In this document: one piece after another, positions 36,971-48,740 of the stretch
Position numbering within the stretch: the first letter of the stretch is position 1
How the letters are laid out: each line of letters opens with the position of its first letter
NCBI RefSeq assembly: GCF_963675165.1
Contig: NC_087377.1
Location: forward strand, 12,758,632 to 12,822,631
Length of the DNA stretch: 64,000 nucleotides
Direction: 5' to 3'
Origin: Halichondria panicea
Lineage: Eukaryota; Porifera; Demospongiae; Suberitida; Halichondriidae
Translations under genes and position numbers: made by a program
The notes under the pieces: model-generated
What the model saw: only the letters and a program-made list of their open reading frames with translations
The model's database searches: none
Told to the model about the DNA's origin: nothing

Positions 36971-39900
36971 TTAGCTAGCACATGTGTGTCCGATAACAGA
37001 GTGTCCTTTGCATATTCTTATGCGACAGTGGGGACATGCCATTGCAGTGTGTTGCTGCTCTCTGCTAGGGATCTTCTCCCGAACACACACTTGACAGCGC
37101 CCACGAGACACTCCGACACTATTTGCACTCACACGTGCGCCCTGTGATGGGGGGAAAACGATATTTAGACTGGCCAGACCTGAGGCACTGCTACGAGTAC
37201 GTGGCACACCCAATAGACTATGAATTAGTTCCAATCGAAACCCTTTCAAAGGCATGGCCTTTGAACCCACCCTGACACAGTTGTGCCTGTATAGAATGTA
37301 TGCATTATTCACACTAACGTCAAGGAATTGAAAGAAAATCCTGAACCAATACCGCCGACACTTTCTATCGTACCCATAGGTTTTCCTCATACGCCCTGTA
37401 TTGTCAACTCCTCCCATGTACATGTTATATGCAGGGAGACAGGGGGGGACACTCTGAGAGCGTAGGGTACCGTCTTTGTGCATTCGCATTACAGTGTGGG
37501 GCATATGGTCAGGGAACACATTTGTTGCAAAGGACACAACTCTACGGTCGTTAAACATAGAGTAAGAAATATCACCAACAGTCATGGACGTATAGTCACC
37601 TTTGTCGAGTACCACATCCTTAAGACTTGCTGGGAAACCAGCAGCATTCTTCAAAATTGTGCCGACAGTAAACACATTTTGCTTAGCCAACTCTTCTATC
37701 AATGGACCGGACGTGTAAAAGTTGTCCATGTACACAACATGCTGATGACCATAAAAAGGAGTGAGTAAACGATGGACTACATTTTTCACAAGCCCTTTCA
37801 CAGCTATCTTTTTCCCAGAGGAATCGGTGAGCTTACCACTGTATACATCAAACACACAGAGATACCCACAGCATGAACATGAGCAGCACCATACCTTGAA
37901 CCCCAGTTTAACAGGCTTCTTGGGCATATGAATTTTCCCGCTTTTACGACCCTTGTACTTTATCATCATCTCATCAACGGAAAGCTCCTGACTGGGATTA
38001 TACCTCATGAAGTAGTTGGCTTTAAGAGTCTCTAAAACAGTTTTTAGCTTGCTAGTTACCTTACGTGCATCAGTGATGGACGTATTGTCCTCACAGTGCA
38101 GATACCGCCATAAACTTTGGAACCTTTTGAGCGACATTACATTGCTCACACATTGTACACCTAAAAGGGGATCCTTGGACCAGTAGTCCGTAATTTCAGG
38201 GAGCCTATGAATGCCCATCTCTAGTACAATCCCCAAAAACACCCACAATTCGGCACTGTTTGTAGCTGACCAACCCTTAGCACCACACTGCCTAGCGTAC
38301 AGGTTGGTCTGTTCGGCTATGTACTCACACAAACTATCGGGCCAAAGTAACTTAACAAAATCTAGGCATGGAGTTACAGACGGATCAAGTTGATCGACAG
38401 GACCGACCACACCGCCAAAGACGGGGTATCTTCCTGTGGACTTAGCTTTTTGGAGTCCATTGTCCCTCGCCAGCTTCCTCCGTTTGGGAGTCGGAGCCAT
38501 GCCATCGACCATTTCGTCATCATCCTCCACTGCAGCATCTGCACGGAAACAAAGCATGAATATCATTAGAGTACCACAAGAGTGCTCGCCAGTGCAGGTG
38601 GGGGACAGGCTATGAATGTCATTATGTGGGCGTACCACACGCTAGTGGTGCTATGAATATCATTAACTACTGGGGGGGTTAGGGCGCATAGGTACAGTAC
38701 AGCAGAGGAAAAGGCTCGTCCACATCAAAGGCTCGTGGGAGGAGCCCAACAAACCACAACAACCATGAATGTCATTAGTGGGCGTACCACACGCTAGTGG
38801 TGCTATGAATATCATTAACTACTGGGGGGGGGGGGGTTAGGGCGCATAGGTACAGTACAGCAGAGGAAAAGGCTCGTCCCCATCAAAGGCTCGTGGGAGG
38901 ATCCCAACAAACCACAACAACCATGAATGTCATTATGTGGGCGTACCACACGCTAGTGGTGCTATGAATATCATTAACTACTGGGGGGGGGGGGGGGTTA
39001 GGGCACATAGGTACAGTACAGCAGAGGAAAAGGCTCGTCCCCATCAAAGGCTCGTGGGAGGATCCCAACAAACCACAACAACCATGAATGTCATTATGTG
39101 GGCGTACCGCACGCTAGTGGTGCTATGAATATCATTAACTACTGGGGGGGGGGGGGGGGGTTAGGGCACATAGGTACAGTACAGCAGAGGAAAAGGCTCG
39201 TCCCCATCAAAGGCTCGTGGGAGGAGCCCAACAAACCACAACAACCATGAATGTCATTACGTGGGCGTACCACACGCTAGTGGTGCTATGAATATCATTA
39301 ACTACTGGGGGGGGGGGGGGGGGTTAGGGCACATAGGTACAGTACAGCAGAGGAAAAGGCTCGTCCACATCAAAGGCTCGTGGGAGGAGCCCAACAAACC
39401 ACAACAACCATGAATGTCATTACGTGGGCGTACCGCACGCTAGTGGTGCTATGAATATCATTAACTACTGGGGGGGGGGGGTTAGGGCACATAGGTACAG
39501 TACAGCAGAGGAAAAGGCTCGTCCACATCAAAGGCTCGTGGGAGGAGCCCAACAAACCACAACAACCATGAATGTCATTACGTGGGCGTACCACACGCTA
39601 GTGGTGCTATGAATATCATTAACTACTGGGGGGGGGGGGGGGGGTTAGGGCACATAGGTACAGTACAGCAGAGGAAAAGGCTCGTCCACATCAAAGGCTC
39701 GTGGGAGGAGCCCAACAAACCACAACAACCATGAATGTCATTACGTGGGCGTACCGCACGAGTGTGGTGCTATGAATATAATTAACTACTGGGGGGGGGG
39801 GGGGGGGTTAGGGCACACAGGTACAGTACAGCAGAGGAAAAGGCTCGTGGAAAAGGCTCGTCCACATCAAAGGCTCGTGGGAGGAGCCCAACAAACCACA

Positions 39901-40437
39901 ACAACCATGAATGTCATTATGTGGGCGTACCGCACGCTAGTGGTGCTATGAATATAATTAACTACTGGGGGGGGTTAGGGCACATAGGTACAGTACAGCA
40001 GAGGAAAAGGCTCGTCCACATCAAAGGCTCGTGGGAGGAGCCCAACAAACCACAACAACCATGAATATCAATATGTGGGCGTAATGCACGCGTGTGGTGC
40101 TATGAATATCATTAACAACTGGGGGTTAGGGTACAGTACAGTACTGCAGTCAAGGCGACGCCAAAAAGAGGCTCACACAATGTAGGAGGAGCCACAAAAG
40201 GCATGCACATGACGCCTCCGCCAAAAAGAGGCCACATATCGTTAGGGCATCACAATGCTGCCTCCCCAACCACTATTTAATGGTGCAATGACACAAACCT
40301 GAATCACTCTCCAGATCTGTCTCAAAATCGTCATCACTGGGCTCGTCATGGTCATAACAGACTTCCTGGTCCTCCTCAAGCTCTCTGACAGTGTGCTCAA
40401 GCTCGCTGACAGTGTCAAGGAGTCCAATCAGCTCCAT
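36971..40437 (-). CDS. piggyBac-family transposase gene G5 (undeleted form)
   Basis: Exon 1 is 40437-40299 and exon 2 is 38538-36971, giving 568 residues. It keeps ELSV directly before the first catalytic Asp, so the motif reads SQELSVDEMMIKYKGR, the expected piggyBac form. The other four genes lack these 12 bp. Its intron is shorter (1.76 kb) and carries the longest G-runs. It is the rightmost block and the first in the direction of transcription, with unique DNA (40464 on) upstream, so it is the best candidate for the ancestral, fully competent gene. Asp235, Asp318 and Asp425 form the triad. Confidence 0.88.
38539..40298. repeat. Satellite intron of G5
   Basis: About ten units with a composition different from G1-G4. 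G-runs reach roughly 17-19 bases (near 39142, 39305, 39627 and 39790). One unit lacks a base in the ATTATGTGGG block (38776). Confidence 0.85.
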
Positions 40438-40463
40438 TTGGATTCAAAAGTTTTGAAAAATAA

Positions 40464-40936
40464 CTGAGCAATCACAGCACATGCCCAGATACACGCCCAG
40501 ATACAATCAATGGGGTTGTCTAAGTTCGTGTTTGAAGCAGTGACGTCATTATAAACATTACATCATTACAAATAATCTTAGTTAAAAAACTGAAGGATTC
40601 AGCACCATCATGAGAGATATAATACACAGTCTCGAGCTCTCATACAGGGCCAGTAGAGACTCAGAGGGATGCTTCAGAGGGATGCTTACGCCTAGCTGGA
40701 GGACCTTGCTCACTGGAGGAACTTGCTCACTTTTGTGAGGGTAGGACTAGTAATGTATTGATAGCAGGTAGTCTTAGGCTAGCAGAGAGTGTGGTGTCAC
40801 TGACTGACTTAAAGTACTGAGTAGCCAGATAAAGTTTGATCCAGAGCCTATTTACTATATTATAGTGTACAAGTAGTGTACAAGTGTACTAAGCGGGTAG
40901 CATTGCTTCCCGGTACCCGTACCCAGCTTCAAGCCT
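40464..40936. other. Unique flank upstream of G5, nothing recognised
   Basis: The array ends abruptly after AAAAATAA at 40463. A short direct repeat (CAGAGGGATGCTT twice near 40660-40685) is the only structure noted. This would hold the promoter of G5 if that gene is expressed. Confidence 0.5.
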
Positions 40937-41346
40937 GTATGGATAAATTGAAGGGCCAATTAAATGATTCTTTATAGGTCATTGTCGATAGTAAAACTCT
41001 GTCATTGGGGTCTGGAAGGCATTCTCTACATAGATTTTTCATTATAATGTCTTAAAAATGTCGTTCTTCGAACTTTTGTGATTCTGTGATTCTTTACTCA
41101 CTAATTCTGCAGCTACCCGTCGTTTATCTATTCTCTTACCCCTGTATAGGATGACCAGTGTGGCATTCTTCTGTTGGCAGTGAAACAAAATAGAGGGTAC
41201 ACGTTGTTACACACTGTCAGTTTCCATCAAACATTTTCTTGTCGCGAATCGTACACTTCAGTTACCGCTCAATTTTGTATATACTCGAAGTTGTATGTTT
41301 TGATGTAATGTGTGCATAGCATGTATGCCCTTCAATTTATCCATAC
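40937..41346. mobile_element. MITE with 20-bp terminal inverted repeats
   Basis: The ends GTATGGATAAATTGAAGGGC and its complement bound 410 bp. TA at the tips suggests a TA-target element. No coding region was found. Confidence 0.7.
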
Positions 41347-41487
41347 CAATGGTGTTTTCGATGAATGAAAATGTCTTGCATGAGAAGCAAAATGTCATAA
41401 ATGAAAACATAGAGACAGAGGGTGTATAGTCTGTAGACTAGTTCATCAAAAATTCTGCTGTGTGCTTGCAGAAGGAGCTGCTTTAGC

Positions 41488-41600
41488 AGGGGCGGATCCA
41501 GGAAAAATGAAAGGGGGGGGCTAGTAGAGAGGGGCAAAGCCACCCAGGGGGTGGGAGGGGGAGCATCCCCCTCCGCTTTGCCGGAGGCGAAATTTTTTGC
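41488..41600. mobile_element. Possible hAT-type terminus fragment
   Basis: AGGGGCGGATCCAGGAAAAA followed by a G-run and a GC-rich inverted patch (GGGGGAGCATCCCCCTCC) is a layout common to hAT-type ends. The partner end was not found. Confidence 0.35.
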
Positions 41601-41873
41601 TTTTTTACAATTTGCTCACACTTTTACCTTTGAACTGTCATATTAATAAGTGAATACTGAATATGAAAAAGTTAATCAAAAAACTCGTTCTAATCAACAA
41701 AAGGATGTATACTGTAGATGTTACATCTACATTCATGCACTCTTGGTACTACATGAAAGAATCACAATGCCTACCCAGACTGCACTGAGAGTGAGAGGAG
41801 GTAAGGCTGGTTCCTTGCAACTAGCTGAAAAGTCTGAGATCTGCTCCATGTTGCAGCTCAACAGCATGCACAA

Positions 41874-41925
41874 TAGCCTCCTTCACAAGGCCTAGGAAGA
41901 GAGGCCTGGGATATGATCGAGGCTA
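41874..41925. mobile_element. Micro-element of two TAGCCTC termini
   Basis: TAGCCTCCTTCACAAGGCCT faces AGGCCTGGGATATGATCGAG plus GCTA, leaving almost no interior. A related 33-bp form lies at 58169-58201. Confidence 0.5.
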
Positions 41926-42172
41926 CAAACATTGCACAAGGAGCTGACTCAGCAACAGCAATAGTTGACCTATGCACTTTTATATTAGTTCTAGCTACTA
42001 TAATTCTCTCTCTTGACACTAATCAACCACGTGGGTGACCATAGTACAAAAGGTTAATTGATAAATTACAAAGAGTTTTACTAACAAATTTACTATTGAA
42101 TCCACCCACACGCAAACAGTGTTTACCAGGCCCTCTAGTGAGAGGGGCTGGGATTGAGGCTAATACATGTAG

Positions 42173-42332
42173 TGACACACACACTCACACACACACACAC
42201 ACACACACTCACACACACACACACTCACACTCACTCACACTCACACACACACACACTCACACACACACACACTCACACACACACACACACACACTCACAC
42301 ACACACACTCACACACTCACTCACACTCACAG
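42173..42332. repeat. CA/TCACAC microsatellite before exon C copy 2
   Basis: A shorter version of the 1898-2647 array, preceded by the same TACATGTAGTGACACACAC border and again ending in the splice acceptor of a proline-rich exon. Confidence 0.85.
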
Positions 42333-42830
42333 GTCGTCTCCCAGTGGAGTTAAACATGAAGGCAGTACCAAGTACCGTGTACAAGTACGACCGAGCCCCT
42401 CCCCCTCCTCTCCCCTCTCGAGCACCCACAACGACAGATGACGACCCCGGACTACCAAAGCTTCCCTCACGTCCCCCTAAAGCGTAAGTTGATTGAATGC
42501 ACAAAACATGCTCCCATGCAATTACCACTACAATATTACAAAGTTGTTAATTGTGGGCAAACCTTAGTCCAACGAAGGGATGGTGGTGTCAGTAGGTTGG
42601 GTTAATATCATTGTGCATCAAGTACACTCCCATGTCGAGTGCTAGCTACAACTATATAATGTGCATCAAACAACACACTTTTAATTAACTTAGCTACTTA
42701 ATTAAACATTATCTCCTTCTCCCTATACAGAGCTGGTGCGGCAATGGTTCCAGCCCGCCCCCCTAAACCAGCCCATAACAACGAACCCCCGGCACCTCCA
42801 CGCCCGTCCAAACAATACACCAAGCACTAG
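42333..42830 (+). CDS. Death-domain gene 3' part: exon C copy 2 and terminal exon D
   Basis: Exon C' (42333-42483) is nearly identical to exon C at 2649-2799, with the same length and phase. Exon D (42731-42830) joins it in frame and ends at TAG. Together they give a proline-rich tail with PPPPLPSR, LPKLPSRPPK, PARPPKPA and PAPPRPSK, several SH3-type ligand motifs. No Death-domain exons precede it on this side within the microsatellite flank. Either this is the original 3' end of the gene at 1128, now 40 kb away, or it is the end of a second gene whose 5' part has been lost. Few changes separate the exon C copies, so the duplication is recent or constrained. Confidence 0.7.
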
Positions 42831-44733
42831 GTGTGTGGAACATAACTAAAATTGTTAGTGCAAGAATCATTATTACCTTTAATTAGGTGACATATTTTCA
42901 CAGGTAGATTTCACTAGCTAGGTGTGTGGTACAGAATACAAATGCAATTTGTTAGTACAAGAATCAACTCAATACATGAGCTCAACTTTATTATCCCCTA
43001 TATAGTTTAGTCACGATCACTTCATTGTCAGCTTACATGTTTAACATGTTAAGAAAGTTTTATTCAAGATAGGTTATTTTTCTCAATTCACTTTTACCGA
43101 AACATTTTTTGATCACTGCTTATAATTATATCAAGAACATTAATTTTGTGTATATACATGTACAATAGTGTCTGCTGTCTGTTGGTTGATTGAAATAATA
43201 ATGCTGAGCAGTCAACATATGTGATACATGTATAATTATAGCAACCATTGATCACTGTGTTTCATATATGCCTCCATTATAATTAACTGTTCTGTTGTAA
43301 TTGTATGGATTCATTATTCAAGGTCTTGTGTGATGTGTAGATATCCACTATACATGTAGTATACGTACTGTTAGCATGACGTCTGTTTATGGGACTCATA
43401 GCGTTATGATAATTACTATCTCTATAGCTCTGGTTTGTTTCTATGGATATATGGATTAATTGTGTGCCCTAGCCAATATCCTATAGTAGCTTTATCGGCT
43501 ATAAATTGATTGAGATTGGCCTGTCATTTCCCATCTGCCTATGTCACTTCCTCTTATTATTGGGTGTGTCTGGAATTCACTGGGGAGCCCTTGTGATTAC
43601 GGTCTACTCACTGATTGGCGTTTCCATAGGAAAGCTTGACGTCAATCAGATCATGAATAGCATTTGTGTATCTGAATTGAAATTTTGTACTCGAACTTAG
43701 AACATTGGTGGGAAGCTTGGTTACTTTTATGGCTTACTTTACCGTAATATGCACCATTAGACACTACATTAGAAACTTAATAATAGAATGCTATATATAA
43801 CTCCTAATTGTCGTTTAACAGCTTATTTGTACACGTACATGACAAATGACAATCAACATACTTGACACAATGCCAACCGTCTGTTATAATGATTGTTCCC
43901 TACATTAGTCATTATCCTGCATGAATACATTTAGTGCTGTAGCATGTTTCTCTATAGGTGGGCATTAATGCATGTTGGTTTTTCCTGTTATCAAAGTAGA
44001 TAGTATGACCATAGATTGAAGAGAAAAGGATTGGCAACGGAGGCAGTTCACGTGATGCTTTTACATTGAGTGTACACAGACGGGCCTGAAACCATCCGTG
44101 TTTCGCCCTAAAACTCCCGCGAAAACCCGGGAGACTTATTGTGTTTAATGCCTACTTCTCAAAGACCCCTCCAACACTTAAACACATGTCCCCTGATGGT
44201 AGGTATCATTTGAAAATATAATCTTGATTTTTGTGAAGTAGCTAGAGGTACACAGAGCCTCTGTCAGAGGCTTTCATGCTTGTGTTCCTATAGCACCTAT
44301 GATATAACTAAGGTTGTGTTATATACTAAGTAGTGTGCTATGTCCGCCACACAAATGAGGTGAAGTTGATGTTTAGCAGTAGAACTGCTTGTAGACTTTT
44401 TTACAGACGGCAAAAACAATTCTCATGAATTATTCATTCACTCCCACGTTATAGAATCTATGGTATGACCATGTTAGGTTCCTTTACTTTCCTTGTTGTT
44501 ATGAATTCATGTGATACCAGCAGCTGTATAGGTGTAGTTATACTATAAGTACGTGCACATGTTCACACACGTACATTATATATACAGTGTATTGAAAATA
44601 GTTGTTGTCATTCTTCTAAGGGATAGTTATTACAGGAAGATAGTTGTCTGTTTGTTGTAGTTGGGTTAGTTTATCTTTCAGTGATTATGGTTTCTATAAT
44701 AACATTTTAACTAATGGGTGGTGTAATGAAATG
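42831..44733. other. Intergenic, no gene recognised
   Basis: AT-rich sequence. A piece near 42887-42915 (AGGTGACATATTTTCACAGG) matches the terminus of the MITE at 45952-46160. Confidence 0.5.
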
Positions 44734-44925
44734 TACTGGAGTTTGCAAAATCTTTGCAACACACCAGTAAAAGCGTAAAAGCGTTACGCGTTCCTCATAT
44801 AGATTTTGTGTACACACTGTGGTCTGTTTAATTACTACTTATAAGCATTTCTCATAAATATAAGGAACCACAGTGCTCAACACTTTTATTCATGTGTTGT
44901 TGCAAAGATTCTGCAAACTCCAGTA
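44734..44925. mobile_element. Short MITE, ~30-bp inverted ends, TA target
   Basis: TACTGGAGTTTGCAAAATCT at the left is mirrored at the right (44896-44925) with minor differences. TA at both tips. Confidence 0.7.
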
Positions 44926-44956
44926 GTCTGCTGACTGATCATAAACACTTTAAGTT

Positions 44957-45295
44957 TAAGCGTATTCATTTGCCCATGAGGAGGAGTAACTCTATTTGTG
45001 AGGACATTCATTACTTCCTCCTTTCCAAGTATTGCGCCATGAATTTTTCACATTTCTAAACAACACACACTGGCTACGAATTTATTTTGTCCAGAACAAG
45101 CTAAAAATAATATGTTTGTAATTCAGCAGGCCAGCACCAAATCTTTCCCATACTCCTCTTACATTGCACCAGTTCTGTATATAATAGCTTGGAGTTCAGG
45201 AGCAGGCATGCACCTGTAGCAGCTCCGGTCGGTCAATAGCATTCATTTGCCCGTAAAGGGGAGTAACTGTATATCTGTAAGGACATTCATTAGAA
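44957..45295. repeat. Direct repeat pair around ATTCATTTGCCC
   Basis: About 50 bp at 44963-45015 (ATTCATTTGCCCATGAGGAG and so on to GGACATTCATTA) recur at 45241-45292 with a few changes. Function unknown. Confidence 0.55.
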
Positions 45296-45514
45296 AAAGA
45301 CTAGTGCTTGCTTGTAACGAAACTATAGGGAGAGACGGGATTAAAACCACATTTTGTTTTGACTATACCACTATAATAATGATTATGGCAATATAACGCA
45401 TTGTGCAATAATTAATTCCCCTAGAACACATTACCTGCATCCTCATAATGGCGTTCTGTTGACCTATAATTATTTGCTTGTGGTAAGAATTTAGATTGCG
45501 TGTGGTGTTTATTT

Positions 45515-45770
45515 AGGCGCCCTAATGAATTATGCTGGGAATAATTTTAGCATTAATTAAAGATAATAGGCATCAATGTTGATTTTTGGTAAAGATCAAT
45601 TCATTAAGTTTTGCATAACAATGAGTTATGCTATGTTGATTTTTGGTAAAGATCATCTAATTAAGTTTTGCGTAAGGACGTTCTAATGCAATGTCTGAAG
45701 ATGAATATTCTGCAATGATATTAATTTTGTGTCAGCTGTGCATGTGCTGGGTGCTGTCTACCTCTTTGTT
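45515..45770 (+). mobile_element. GGCCCTGATAAAT-family MITE, diverged copy
   Basis: It shares AATTATGCTGGGAATAATTT and the TTTTGGTAAAGATCA block, which is itself doubled here (45578-45600 and 45632-45655). The right terminus is not seen. Confidence 0.5.
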
Positions 45771-45951
45771 ATGTGTTGGGATTTATTAGACACAATCTTC
45801 AAGAATAGAATTGTGGTAAACTAATGTGTTATATGTTACCACAGTATTATCTTGATAGCTATGATTTATTGTAAACAGTGACTGTCACTCTCTGTGTCAG
45901 TTCTATTTTAGTATTCTAGTGTTCTAGAAACTACTTCCATGGTTTTGTTCT

Positions 45952-46160
45952 CCTTAAGGTGACATATTTTCGCGTGTATTAATTTCTGCTATTTCTGCGA
46001 ATGAGAGTAAAATCGCAAAAATTAGTACTCGCAAATAATTGGCCACCCTCTTGTTTAATGTATCCAGATCGACCTTTTGCAAAAAATTATACCAGCAAAA
46101 TAATGTACAAAACTGTAAAAACGCAAACAAATCTACCTGTGAAAATATGTCACCTTAAGG
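45952..46160. mobile_element. MITE with CCTTAAGGTGACATATTTTC termini
   Basis: A 22-bp inverted repeat bounds 209 bp; the tips CCTTAAGG are themselves palindromic. A solo end lies near 42887. Confidence 0.75.
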
Positions 46161-46558
46161 TAGCCTGTGTGTATTCAGATTTCTTATATTTCCACGACAT
46201 CACATTCAAGAATAGGAAAAAATTAGTAACAAATTATAGAGCCAGTGGTGGATTTTATTATTTTATATACATAAGCACATTCTTCAAGAATAGAATAATG
46301 GGTAATGGGTAAAAAAATTAGGACCGGTGATGTTTAAAATTAAATAATGTAATTGTGTGTTATGTTTAAATGTAGACTATTCTTTTTTGCTACCTTCTAT
46401 TTATGGATGAACAAGGACAGGTTTATTGTATATATAATAGTTGCGTTCGGGATTCTACAGAACGCCCTTTGGGCTTCTAAATCACGTAGAAACTTCCTAA
46501 ACAGTGTCTAAGCATTTTAGATCATAGCAACAACGCTCATACGCCTGACAACAATGGT

Positions 46559-46993
46559 TTGAACGCACAAACAATAGATTCTGAGCCTCCTCCGGTGCCG
46601 AACGCTTTCTTGAGTTCGCCTATTACACGGTTTCGAACTACTGAGACCCAGCCCACATCCTTCCCTGCTTCCTTCCAAACCAGCCACACCTCCAGCTCTG
46701 TCTTTGCAGCAACCAGCCCCACCTCCATATCTGCTGCAGCAACCAGCCCCACCTTCCTATCTGCTCTCTCTGACCTGCAAGACGAAGAGTTCGTAGACTA
46801 TTTGCTCTCCTCCACAGCCAGTGAGAACCTACTTACTGCTCCAGTGGCAAAGAAAACAAGAAAATTCGCTCCCCCAAAGTCAAGTAAAGAAGTAGAACAA
46901 GCAAGAAAGGAAACAATACCAAAGAAAACACTCATTAACATCAAGTATTGCTTATTATTATGTACTTTTATTATGGTTATTATCTTATCTTGA
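46559..46993 (+). pseudogene. Crypton/ZMYM-like N-terminal fragment
   Basis: The frame gives a Ser/Thr/Pro-rich stretch, then LQDEEFVDYLL and EVEQARKETIPKKT followed by IKYCLLL. The segment AR..IPKKT...KYC resembles the N-terminal region of Crypton tyrosine recombinases and the ZMYM/QRICH1 proteins derived from them. The frame then runs into AT-rich non-coding sequence and stops, so the recombinase domain is absent. No ATG opens this frame; it starts at a TTG, so a true 5' exon or start is missing. The family call is by resemblance only. Confidence 0.45.
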
Positions 46994-47045
46994 TCAAATC
47001 TTTGCTACATGATTTTCTATTGAAGTACATGATTTTCTAAGTAAG

Positions 47046-47644
47046 TACCGTATATCTTCTAATTTATCGGACACTTCTGTTAGCAAAGCTTACAATGTGA
47101 TTTAGCTAGATAGAGCAAGTTCTCAGTTTAACAAATAAGAAAGATACCATGGACTGACTAAGCACATGGTCACAATGACCTAAATACATAACACAAGAAA
47201 GTTCTAGAATGTTCCAGACTAGTCTAAACATAGATATGACATCATTATCAACTAAGTGTAAATATACTAACAACTTCTAATTACCCGGACACTCTTTTGG
47301 GCAATTTTTGTTGTTCTAATACAACGGACACTCCAGTACTTTAATATTACATTTGTTCTAAATATCCGGACAATACCTTGAAAAGTTGAGTTACCATTCA
47401 TAGACGGCAAGTAAGACTTGGAGTGCTGCAGTTAGATAGCTTTGAGTAGCTAGTTTTAGATAGTTAGTGCAACTATTCAGTCGTACCTTGTTCTATTAAA
47501 CTTAGCTAGCTCGCATGCAGCTGCTTGCTTGTTCTAATTATTCCGGACACTTCGCATGCTCTATAAAAATCTGTTCCAATTATACCCGGACAATTTCCAA
47601 AATAATTATTTTTTGCTGTCCGATAAATTAGAAGATATACGGTA
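47046..47644. mobile_element. MITE, TACCGTATATC ends, with internal TIR-like repeats
   Basis: The ends TACCGTATATCTTCTAATTT and complement are about 29 bp. The interior holds at least four degenerate CTAATTA.CCGGACA copies (47278, 47336, 47534 and 47577), so the tip motif has been multiplied inside. A fragment of the family lies inverted at 59276-59357. Confidence 0.7.
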
Positions 47645-47658
47645 CATGATTTTCTAAA

Positions 47659-47790
47659 TTGGATAGAACATTTCCTCTAACCAATCAGATTGCAGTATTT
47701 ATGACAAATATATGATCTAAATTATATTAGATCATGTTTGCCATTAAATACTGCAATCTGATTGGCTAAAGGAAGTGTTCTATCCAACTT
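47659..47790. repeat. 43-bp-arm hairpin
   Basis: Arms 47659-47701 and 47748-47790 are inverted with few mismatches and contain CCAATCAGATTGCAGTATT. Just to the right, CATGATTTTCTAA-type motifs repeat three times (47804-47850). Confidence 0.75.
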
Positions 47791-47935
47791 ATGTACTTAA
47801 TTTAGAAAATCATGTACTTACTTAGAAAATCATGTACTTCACTTAGAATATCATGTTGCAAAGATTTGATAAGAACATTCAAATCTGATTGGCTAGATAC
47901 TTATGGTTGCTATGATCTAAAATGCTTAGACACTG

Positions 47936-48349
47936 TTTACAGTGTCTAACTATTATATAGGATATTATAGGGTGTCATACAGGGAGAGGGGGGGGGGGGG
48001 TGACTGAGTGTCATAGCTGGCAATGTTACATTCTAAGTTCACCCTCTTTTTTTAGCAACATTTTCTGGTTACTTGCCTATTTCCCCCTTTACATGTACTT
48101 CAAAATGTTGTATGACACTCTGTTAATAAACTTGTACATGTAGGTTTTGTGTAAATCAGGGTGTACAGTACAAGTGTATTTAGTAAGGTCACCAATCTAC
48201 AAGCACTTGTACAACCCATGCAGGTTGTAATTAAACCTAAGCTGGTTAATTTGTTGGTTATCTGTGATTTCAGAGTCTACATCTGGATGCCATAGTGGTG
48301 TACTGCGCTAAAAAGTTGCACGTTGGGTATAGAGCTAACTAGATATAAA
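47936..48349. other. Nothing recognised
   Basis: Contains a run of 13 G near 47989 and otherwise AT-rich non-coding sequence. Confidence 0.45.
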
Positions 48350-48645
48350 ATTAATGGCTGCAACAGCAGAGCCTTGCAGCTCTCTTCTCACTCTTGCAGC
48401 TACCAATAGCTAGCGTTCTGGTGAAGAGTTAACTACATGTAGTACATGTAAGTAGAGTATAATAATTATAGCAACACTCCATGGACACATTTTTCTACAC
48501 ACACAAAACTAGGCATAACTCGAGAATCCAGCATTATTTTGCAAATCCACGAATTAAAAACATGACTAGAAGCTAGCCTATAGACTCTTACTTGCACTTC
48601 ATTGATCATTGAGCAGCTGTAGCAGTCTACACACAAACACACACT
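48350..48645. repeat. Interspersed repeat, copy 1
   Basis: About 290 bp starting GCAGAGCCTTGCAGCTCTCT match 59950-60255 in the same orientation at moderate identity. The adjoining 48661-48710 (AGGCATCAGCAACTC...GTGCTTTCAT) matches 59636-59680 in inverted orientation. Family unknown. Confidence 0.6.
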
Positions 48646-48740
48646 TAATAGTTACGGTGCATTATAGCTTCATTTCACTGAGGCATCAGCAACTCTCGCG
48701 GTGCTTTCATTTTCACATCATTTGTATAACACTCTGCATG

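Larger units (their letters stand above)
13801..40463. repeat. Higher-order tandem array of piggyBac-family genes
   Basis: The array holds three kinds of block, all in the same orientation: full two-exon genes (G, 3.7-4.4 kb), internally deleted genes (D, 985 bp) and a non-coding module (F, 944 bp). Left to right: F1 D1 G1 G2 G3 F2 D2 G4 F3 D3 G5. Exon 2 starts are spaced 4285, 4374, 6217 and 6203 bp. Junctions are constant: blocks G and D begin AATTACAACAG and end TTTTGAAAAAT or AAAAATAA, and F begins CCCTTTCC. Coding exons look identical between copies apart from the 12-bp difference of G5. Confidence 0.9.
46502..47935. mobile_element. TIR-bounded composite carrying a Crypton-like reading frame
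   Basis: A 30-bp perfect inverted repeat (starts CAGTGTCTAAGCATTTTAGA) at 46502-46531 and 47906-47935 encloses 1.43 kb. Inside are a protein-coding remnant (46554-46993), a complete nested MITE (47046-47644) and a large hairpin (47659-47790). Outer similarity (TATATAATAGTT) extends the ends slightly. Confidence 0.65.

Noticed and set aside
14981-40298. CRISPR-like regular repeats
   Set aside because: Units are ~155 bp of continuous satellite without unique spacers, in a eukaryotic sequence.
44003-44470. Possible inverted element around CCATAGATT
   Set aside because: Only about 9 bp match at the proposed ends, within chance expectation.
46001-46312. 103-residue plus frame
   Set aside because: It starts inside and runs out of a MITE (45952-46160).
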